DNA from: JBEGQX01 sp041180805
Lineage (GTDB): Bacteria > Planctomycetota > Planctomycetia > Gemmatales > Gemmataceae
Length of the DNA stretch: 49,023 nucleotides
Reading direction: 5' to 3'
NCBI GenBank assembly: GCA_041180805.1
Contig: JBEGQX010000084.1
Coordinates: 1-49,023, forward strand
A program made the position numbers and the translations under genes. This document shows, piece after piece, positions 43,378 through 49,023 of the stretch (position 1 is its first letter; each line of letters begins with the position of its first letter). The notes under the pieces were generated by a model. It had not been told where the DNA came from and did not search any database. It saw only the letters and a list, made by a program, of their open reading frames with translations.

Positions 43378-44835
43378 TCATGCCAACAGTTCTGGGATCA
43401 CGCGGGCGGGTTCCACACCTGTCAGCTTTTGATCCAGACCCTGGAAACGATAGGTGAATCGCTCGTGATCAAATCCCATCATCTTCAGAATGGTGGCATG
43501 GAAATCGCGAATATGGACCGGATCCTTGATAATGTTGTAGGAGAAGTCATCGGTTTCACCGTAGACTGCACCGGCCTTGGAGCCACCGCCCGCCATCCAC
43601 ATGGTAAAGCACCTGGGGTGATGATCACGGCCGTAGTTTTCCTTGCTTAGACCGCCTTGCGAATAAATGGTTCGCCCGAACTCGCCCCCCCAGATCACCA
43701 GGGTCGAATCCAGCATGCCTCGCTGCTTTAAATCCTGGATGAGTCCATAGCATGCCTGGTCGACATCGCGGCACTGGTCGGGTAATCGCCCGGCAACATT
43801 CCCATGGGTATCCCAGTTGTTGTGGTAAACCTGCACAAACCGAACTCCGCGCTCCACCAACCGCCGTGCGACAAGCGCGGTGTTGGCAAAAGTGCCTGGC
43901 TTGCGGGCTGCCTCGCCGTACAGCTTGAAAGTCTTCTCATTCTCACGGGTAAGATCGGTCAGCTCCGGCACGCTGGATTGCATGCGGAATGCCATCTCAT
44001 ACTGCTGGATACGGGTCAGGGTCTCGGGGTCTCCCACCTGTTGAAGGGTCATCTCATTCAATTGGCGAATGGTATCGAGGTTGCGTCGGCGAACCTGGGC
44101 GGGAACCCCCGCCGGGTTGTTCAAATACAAAATCGCATCGCCACTCGCCCGGAATGGAACCGCTGCGTGTTCCCCTGGCAGATAACCTGACTGCCATAAT
44201 CTGGCAGAGATGGCCTGCACCTGTTCCTGGTTGGAAGGCTTGGCAACCATCACCACAAAGGTGGGAAGGTTCTTGTTCAGGCTGCCCAAGCCGTAGCTGA
44301 CCCAAGCACCCAGGCATGGCCTGCCAGTCACCTGGTTGCCTGTTTGAATGTAGGTGATGGCGGGTTCGTGGTTGATCGCCTCGGTGTGCATGGAACGGAT
44401 AAAGCAAAGGTCCTTTGCCATGCTGGCCTTGAAGGGCAGCAATTGGGAAAACCACATGCCATTGTCGCCGTGTTGCGAGAATTTGTATTTCGAGGGCGCG
44501 ATCGGGAAGCGTTTCTGTCCGCTGGTCATGGTGGTAAGGCGCTGGCCGTTACGCACGGAATCCGGCAGGTCTTTGTCGTACCAGTCCTGCATCTTTGGTT
44601 TGTAATCAAACAGGTCCATCTGGGCGGGGCCGCCCACCATGTGCAGGTAGATCACATTTTTTGCCTTGGGGGCAAAATGATTCAATCCGGTGGCTTCACT
44701 CGTGGCGGCTGCCTGCGATTTGGCATTCATCATGGAATTCAGCGCCGCCCAACCCAGCGCGTGCGAACCCGCCTTGAAAAAATATCTGCGGGTGACATTC
44801 AGCTTGTGTTCGTTGAAAAGGTGCTCGGTGCTCAT
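43378..44835 (-). CDS. DUF1501 protein, likely Tat-exported
   Basis: The 485 residues belong to DUF1501, a planctomycete-expanded branch of the alkaline phosphatase/sulfatase superfamily with unproven activity. The N-terminus VTRRYFFKAGSHALGWAAL is a twin-arginine-like signal. Family blocks are KNVIYLHMVGGPAQMDLFDYKP, GQKRFPIAPSKYKFSQHG, ARRLVERGVRFVQVYHNNWDTHG, STLVIWGGEFGRT and NYGRDHHPRCFTMWMAGGG, which supply metal-site Asp and His residues. It starts 18 bases after the PSCyt/PSD1 gene and is probably co-transcribed with it. Confidence 0.93.
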   Translation of the reverse strand: MSTEHLFNEHKLNVTRRYFFKAGSHALGWAALNSMMNAKSQAAATSEATGLNHFAPKAKNVIYLHMVGGPAQMDLFDYKPKMQDWYDKDLPDSVRNGQRLTTMTSGQKRFPIAPSKYKFSQHGDNGMWFSQLLPFKASMAKDLCFIRSMHTEAINHEPAITYIQTGNQVTGRPCLGAWVSYGLGSLNKNLPTFVVMVAKPSNQEQVQAISARLWQSGYLPGEHAAVPFRASGDAILYLNNPAGVPAQVRRRNLDTIRQLNEMTLQQVGDPETLTRIQQYEMAFRMQSSVPELTDLTRENEKTFKLYGEAARKPGTFANTALVARRLVERGVRFVQVYHNNWDTHGNVAGRLPDQCRDVDQACYGLIQDLKQRGMLDSTLVIWGGEFGRTIYSQGGLSKENYGRDHHPRCFTMWMAGGGSKAGAVYGETDDFSYNIIKDPVHIRDFHATILKMMGFDHERFTYRFQGLDQKLTGVEPARVIPELLA

Positions 44836-44853
44836 GGTACTGTCCTGTTAATT

Positions 44854-47800
44854 TTAATGGTTTAAGGCTTCGTCCAGATTCATGATCGAATTGATCGTCA
44901 TGGTCCAGGCAGCCAGTTGGTTTGGGTTCAGTTTGGGATCGGGTTTCGAAGCCCCTGTGCCGATCAACTTGCCGGCATCACCTGTATTCTTGCTGTAATA
45001 GTCCAACAGGTCTGAATGCTCGGCCAGCACCAGCGACTTTTCGGTGGCGTTCAGCTTCCTGGCAAGCACACGCAGGCTGATGAAGTCAAGCTGTTCATCC
45101 AGGCTGGTGCCACCCTCTTTCAGGGTTTTCTCACCCAGGTAGCGCGCCGCTTCCACAAACTGGGGATCGTTAAGGGTTACCAGCGCCTGCAGCGGGGTGT
45201 TGGTTCTTTCCCTACGAACGGTACAGGTTTCCCTGTTGGGGGCATTGAAAATTTCCATGCTGGCGGGCGGAGCCGATCGCTTCCAGAAGGTGTACATGCT
45301 TCTGCGGTATAGGTTCTCGCCACTGTCGGCCTTGTAGTCGCGGGTGTTGCTTCCAATCATGGCGACAGCCTCCCACACCCCCTCGGGTTGGTAGGGTTTT
45401 ACGCTGGGGCCACCCACCTTGTTCACCAGAATACCGCTGGAAGCCAGCGCGTAATCGCGCACCATCTCGGCATCCAGCCGGAAACGCGCACCACGGCTGA
45501 GAAGTCGGTTCTGGGGGTCTTTCTCCAGCTTTTCACGGGTTGTGTTGGCAGCCTGGCGATAGGTTGCGCTTGTTACCATCAATTTGAAGAAGTCCTTCAT
45601 ATCCCATTTCCTGTCGCGGAACTCGATGGCCAGGTAGTCGAGCAGTTCGGGGTGGGTGGGTAATTCCCCGGTAATGCCGAAATCGCCGCTGGTTCGCACC
45701 AGTCCGTTGCCGAACAGTTCCTGCCAGAAACGATTGACGGTTACTCGGGAGGTTAGGGGATGATCTTTTGACAGCAGCCACTGGGCCAACCCAAGACGAT
45801 TCTTGGGGCTGTCTTTGGGTAGGGCAGGCAATACCTCTGGAGTATTGGCGTTAACCTTGTCCTTGCGTTTGTCGTAATCCCCACGGTTGAGGACATACGC
45901 CATCGCGGGTTCGTTTTTCTCAGCCATCACATGGGCGATGGTACCCGCGCTGCGGATCTGTTTTTCCTCGATATCCAGCTTGGTGACCAGCGCGGCAAGA
46001 TCCTTGGATGCGGTATCCATGTTGCCAACCCACCAGTCAAACAACTCGTTGGCTTCCTCCTTGGATCGCTTGTCGGCGGGCTTGGCAAGAATCTGCGCGA
46101 GTTTGTCGATGGGCCCCAGGCCATGCACCTCGTTGGCAGCAAGGGCACGGTTGTAAAAGCGGATATCCGCCAGCGTGATGCGGTTGATCGGGCTGTCGTT
46201 GTCGCGGGTGCCGATCTTGAAAGGCACCTTGGTGCGAATGGTCTGGCTCAGGTTATTATTCAGCACAGCGGTTGCCTGTGGAACACCATTCACATAAACC
46301 TTCACCCCGGCAGCCTTGGAACTTCCATCGTAGGTGACAAACACATGATGCCATACGTTGGGATTGAAGCTGGCGTTGGTGACAACCTTGATGGCATTGG
46401 TGGGCCAACTGTTGATAATGTGGCAGCCGAATTTGCCATTTTCGTACCAAAGGTCCCAGCCGCGGAAGTTGTTGCCTGTATCCATGCGGGCAAAGATGGC
46501 ACCATTCGGCTGGCGGGGAGCAAGCACCCATGCCCCAAAGGAAAACTTCTGGTCCTTTTCAAAATCGCCAAGATCACTGATGGTGATCGCACCCGGTTTG
46601 GTCAGCGAAACCGCCTTGTCCTCGGCATTGCCTTTCACCCAGGTGATATCCGCGGACTCGATTTCCCTTTTCATGCCAGAGATGTTGAAACCAACCTTGT
46701 TGCCCTTTCCTTCGTTCAATGGGGCATGCACAATCAGACCTTCCGAAGGTGCCTTGGAGCGAAGGCTTTCGGGCTTCGCGGCGGCGGCCCATTTTTCAAA
46801 ATCGGGCTTGGCTTGTTGTTTCCGATCTTCCAGTTTCTTCCGGGCATCGGCCAGGTCTTTGGAAGCTTTCTCCCAGCGCTCACGGTCTTCACCCTTGGGA
46901 ACCGGAATGATGGGCGGGGTATCCTTGATGTTTCCATCCATGGCGTTCTGGGTGGTGTTATTAAAGAATGCCGCCAGCGAATAAAAGTCCTTCATGGATA
47001 TGGGGTCAAATTTGTGGTCATGGCAGACCGCGCATCCCGCGGTAAGGCCAAGCCATACCTGGCTGGTGGTTTCGGTGCGATCCCGGGCGTACAACACCAG
47101 ATATTCCTCGGCTATAGCGCCACCTTCATTCGTGGTGATGTTGCAACGATTGAAACCCGAGGCGATCTTCTGTTCCAGCGTGGCGTTGGGCAACAGGTCG
47201 CCCGCAAGTTGCTCCAGGGTGAACTGGTCGAAGGGCATGTTCCTGTTGAAGGCATTGATCACCCAATCACGGTAACTCCACATTTCACGGAAGTTGTCAA
47301 AATGAATGCCATGGCTGTCCGCATACCTGGCAGCATCCAGCCAGTAGCGCCCGCGATGCTCGCCCCATGCCGGGGATTTCATCAGGTCGTCCACAAGCCT
47401 TTCGTAGGCATCCGGACGGGTGTCCGCGACGAAAGCCTCGACCATCTTTGGTTCGGGCGGCAGGCCTGTAATGTCCAGGCTTAACCTGCGTGCCAGTGTG
47501 CGCCGGTCGGCCTCCGGCGCAGGCGACAAACCGTTCTTTTCCATGCCGGCAAGAATGAAACGATCAATCGGGTTTCTCACCCAGTTGGAGTTCTTCACCG
47601 TTGGAAGCTCTGGTTTTTTCGGGGCCAGGAAGGACCAGTGCAGTTCATAGTTGGCACCCTCGCGTATCCACTGTGCGAGTTTTTCCTTCTGTTGCGCGGT
47701 AAGGGTTTTGTGTGCCTTGGGCGGAGGCATCACCTTGCCTTTTTCGGTGCTGAGAATGCGTTCAATGACAGGACTTTCATCCGGTTTGCCCGGCACAATG

Positions 47801-48000
47801 GAGCCAGACTTGATTGCGTCATCCCGGCGATCCAGCCGAAGGTCTGCTTTTCGGGCGGCACTATCCGGCCCATGGCAGGCGAAACAGTTTTCCGCAAGTA
47901 TCGGACGAATGTCCTTGTTGTAACCCAGGGGCCCCGCATGGATGAAACCCACACCGCACCACATTGCCATCAGGATGAAAAAAGTTTCTCTTGTTCTCAT
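44854..48000 (-). CDS. Planctomycete cytochrome-type protein: PSCyt1, PSCyt2 (DUF1549), LamG, PSD1 (DUF1553)
   Basis: The 1048 residues begin with a signal peptide. PSCyt1 follows with CFACH at 39-43, a c-type heme motif. PSCyt2/DUF1549 spans about 143-355 and ends with a second CAVCH (323-327). A linker rich in Lys/Glu leads to a LamG/concanavalin-like domain (about 420-630, FSFGAWVLAPRQPNGAIF, WHHVFVTYDG, ITLADIRFYNRAL). PSD1/DUF1553 occupies about 733-1000 (NRLGLAQWLLSKDHPLTSRVTVNRFWQELFG). This is a common planctomycete architecture, usually next to a DUF1501 gene; here it lies between two, with gaps of 18 and 21 bases. Role unknown; glycan binding and electron transfer are plausible. Confidence 0.95.
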   Translation of the reverse strand: MRTRETFFILMAMWCGVGFIHAGPLGYNKDIRPILAENCFACHGPDSAARKADLRLDRRDDAIKSGSIVPGKPDESPVIERILSTEKGKVMPPPKAHKTLTAQQKEKLAQWIREGANYELHWSFLAPKKPELPTVKNSNWVRNPIDRFILAGMEKNGLSPAPEADRRTLARRLSLDITGLPPEPKMVEAFVADTRPDAYERLVDDLMKSPAWGEHRGRYWLDAARYADSHGIHFDNFREMWSYRDWVINAFNRNMPFDQFTLEQLAGDLLPNATLEQKIASGFNRCNITTNEGGAIAEEYLVLYARDRTETTSQVWLGLTAGCAVCHDHKFDPISMKDFYSLAAFFNNTTQNAMDGNIKDTPPIIPVPKGEDRERWEKASKDLADARKKLEDRKQQAKPDFEKWAAAAKPESLRSKAPSEGLIVHAPLNEGKGNKVGFNISGMKREIESADITWVKGNAEDKAVSLTKPGAITISDLGDFEKDQKFSFGAWVLAPRQPNGAIFARMDTGNNFRGWDLWYENGKFGCHIINSWPTNAIKVVTNASFNPNVWHHVFVTYDGSSKAAGVKVYVNGVPQATAVLNNNLSQTIRTKVPFKIGTRDNDSPINRITLADIRFYNRALAANEVHGLGPIDKLAQILAKPADKRSKEEANELFDWWVGNMDTASKDLAALVTKLDIEEKQIRSAGTIAHVMAEKNEPAMAYVLNRGDYDKRKDKVNANTPEVLPALPKDSPKNRLGLAQWLLSKDHPLTSRVTVNRFWQELFGNGLVRTSGDFGITGELPTHPELLDYLAIEFRDRKWDMKDFFKLMVTSATYRQAANTTREKLEKDPQNRLLSRGARFRLDAEMVRDYALASSGILVNKVGGPSVKPYQPEGVWEAVAMIGSNTRDYKADSGENLYRRSMYTFWKRSAPPASMEIFNAPNRETCTVRRERTNTPLQALVTLNDPQFVEAARYLGEKTLKEGGTSLDEQLDFISLRVLARKLNATEKSLVLAEHSDLLDYYSKNTGDAGKLIGTGASKPDPKLNPNQLAAWTMTINSIMNLDEALNH

Positions 48001-48021
48001 ATAGCACCAGTCATCGATTGT

Positions 48022-49023
48022 TTAGCCAAAAATGTTTGCATGGCCGCCGGCGTTGATCACCTCGCGGGCGATATTCGCTTGCAGGCGCAACTTGGGATAG
48101 TCCATCAAAGTTTGCAGCACCGTGCTGATCACCATTCCCTGCGTAACCGGTTCCGAGGAAGGGGAAGAGGCATCGTAGCGTGATTTTCCAATCACCTGCC
48201 CCATCGGATACCCACCACCTGCCAGGATAAGCGGCCCCAGGTTTCCCCAGTGATCCCTTCCACCTTTGCCGTTGATCTTGGGCGTGCGACCCATTTCACC
48301 GCACACCACTAATAATATTTTATCCGAAAGGCCCCTGGATTGGACATCTTCCAGAAACGCGCTAACCGCATGATCCAGTGATGGCGCCATGTAGCCCATG
48401 CCTTCCTCGATGGTGGCATTGTTCACATCGGCGTGCATGTCCCACACGAAGTTCGTGGTAACAGTTACGAAACCCGCGCCCCTTTCGCACATTCTGCGGG
48501 CAAGGCACAATAGCTTGCCCATGGTTTTGGCATTGTCGGTGTAGTTCTTGTGATTCTTCCATTTCTTGTCGATCTTGCTGACATCGAAGAGCGGGGCAGT
48601 GTCGTAACGGCTGATGGTTTTGGGATCCTCCCGGGAAAGGTCCAGTGCATCTGCCAAACCGCCCATCAGCGCCAGCAGTGCAAGTTCGCGGGACTTGTCG
48701 GAAGTCTCGGCGCGCAACTGGTCGTCTATCGCCCAGCGTACATTGTCCAGTGTTTTTAACAGCCCCAATCGATCATCCAGTTGCTCTCTGGGCAGCTTGA
48801 TCTTCAGGTTTTCCATCATGCCGTTACCCGCGCCAGGTTGAACCGGCGAAAGTGAAGCCGAGAATGGCCCCGTGGCATCGAATCTTCCAAAGGTGCTGGT
48901 GCCGGCTTGTGCCTCGGGATCCACCGCCCTGGGGAACAGAAGAGCATTTCGTGGGATGGCTTTTTCCGGGTGCGAGATTCCCGCAACCGCTGCGTACAGG
49001 CTGCCTATGTTAGCCCCGCCGGT
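48022..49023 (-). CDS. DUF1501 protein, N-terminus cut by window edge
   Basis: The frame is open from the last base of the window to TAA at 48022-48024 (333 codons seen), so the start lies outside. The 33 codons before an internal GTG at 48924 read as normal DUF1501 sequence (GGANIGSLYAAVAGISHPEK). Other blocks are FDVSKIDKKWKNHK, CERGAGFVTVTTNFVWDMHAD, DKILLVVCGEMGRTPKIN and GGRDHWGNLGPLILAGGGYPMG, with the metal-site Asp/His. Only weakly similar to the DUF1501 at 43378. It is the first visible gene of the five-gene run. Confidence 0.92.
   Translation of the reverse strand, partial: TGGANIGSLYAAVAGISHPEKAIPRNALLFPRAVDPEAQAGTSTFGRFDATGPFSASLSPVQPGAGNGMMENLKIKLPREQLDDRLGLLKTLDNVRWAIDDQLRAETSDKSRELALLALMGGLADALDLSREDPKTISRYDTAPLFDVSKIDKKWKNHKNYTDNAKTMGKLLCLARRMCERGAGFVTVTTNFVWDMHADVNNATIEEGMGYMAPSLDHAVSAFLEDVQSRGLSDKILLVVCGEMGRTPKINGKGGRDHWGNLGPLILAGGGYPMGQVIGKSRYDASSPSSEPVTQGMVISTVLQTLMDYPKLRLQANIAREVINAGGHANIFG

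Noticed and set aside
45931..47484. 517-codon open frame on the plus strand
   Set aside because: It lies antisense within the PSCyt/PSD1 gene, shows no recognisable domain, and the sense frame has clear conserved motifs throughout.
1..49023. CRISPR array, insertion sequence, prophage or integron
   Set aside because: No regularly spaced repeats, transposase, integrase or phage structural genes were found; the repeated segments are the conserved N-terminal coding parts of the DUF1559 genes.

Overview
The window comes from a planctomycete chromosome, most likely a Gemmataceae-like lineage. The evidence is gene content seen nowhere else in this combination: five DUF1559 pseudopilin-like proteins, small lipoproteins next to several of them, a PSCyt1/PSCyt2/LamG/PSD1 cytochrome-type protein between two DUF1501 proteins, Gly/Arg/Gln-rich Rho, an ECF sigma factor, and zinc-ribbon membrane proteins. 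Base composition looks balanced rather than strongly GC-rich. No genus is claimed. No prophage, insertion sequence, CRISPR array or rRNA was seen. Coding density is high and no gap without a gene exceeds about 290 bases.

Region by region. Positions 1-4614 (minus strand) form a tight run with spacers of about 10 bases: panB, a secreted TPR protein with a gluzincin protease motif, a MazG-like protein, and a secreted protein that runs off the left edge. Positions 4889-8692 (plus) hold thyX overlapping rho, a DUF1559 gene and ndk, closed by a perfect palindromic terminator. Positions 8752-19038 mix a Tat-exported TIM-barrel protein, class I DAHP synthase, a secreted M14 carboxypeptidase, an ECF sigma factor with a small membrane partner, a zinc-ribbon membrane protein, RNase R, a YhaM-like exoribonuclease and isocitrate dehydrogenase. 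Positions 19103-27014 hold a secreted amidohydrolase with a GT87-like membrane protein, tRNA-Met, dinB, a YjbQ family protein, an alpha/beta hydrolase, a PDZ protein, a carboxymuconolactone decarboxylase family protein and an FAD amine oxidase-like protein. A COQ7-like gene remnant follows at about 27039-27290.

Positions 27291-43322 hold four minus-strand DUF1559 genes. Three are paired with a small lipoprotein gene, and one of these pairs also carries an unrecognised 544-residue exported protein. Among them lie tRNA-Gly, an exported MsrB lipoprotein, a TPR protein with a degenerate kinase domain, a zinc-ribbon membrane protein, rhamnulokinase, a DCC family protein, an unknown exported protein and a Gfo/Idh/MocA oxidoreductase. 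Positions 41901-49023 read as one minus-strand run: DUF1501 (cut by the window edge), PSCyt/LamG/PSD1, DUF1501, DUF1559, lipoprotein, with gaps of 18-55 bases.

The housekeeping genes are ordinary. The best candidates for undescribed biology are the lipoprotein/DUF1559 cassettes with the 544-residue protein, the five-gene DUF1501/PSD1 run that ends in such a cassette, and the TPR pseudokinase upstream of an exported MsrB. All functional links are inferred from gene order and motifs read by eye. No database search or computed structure supports them.
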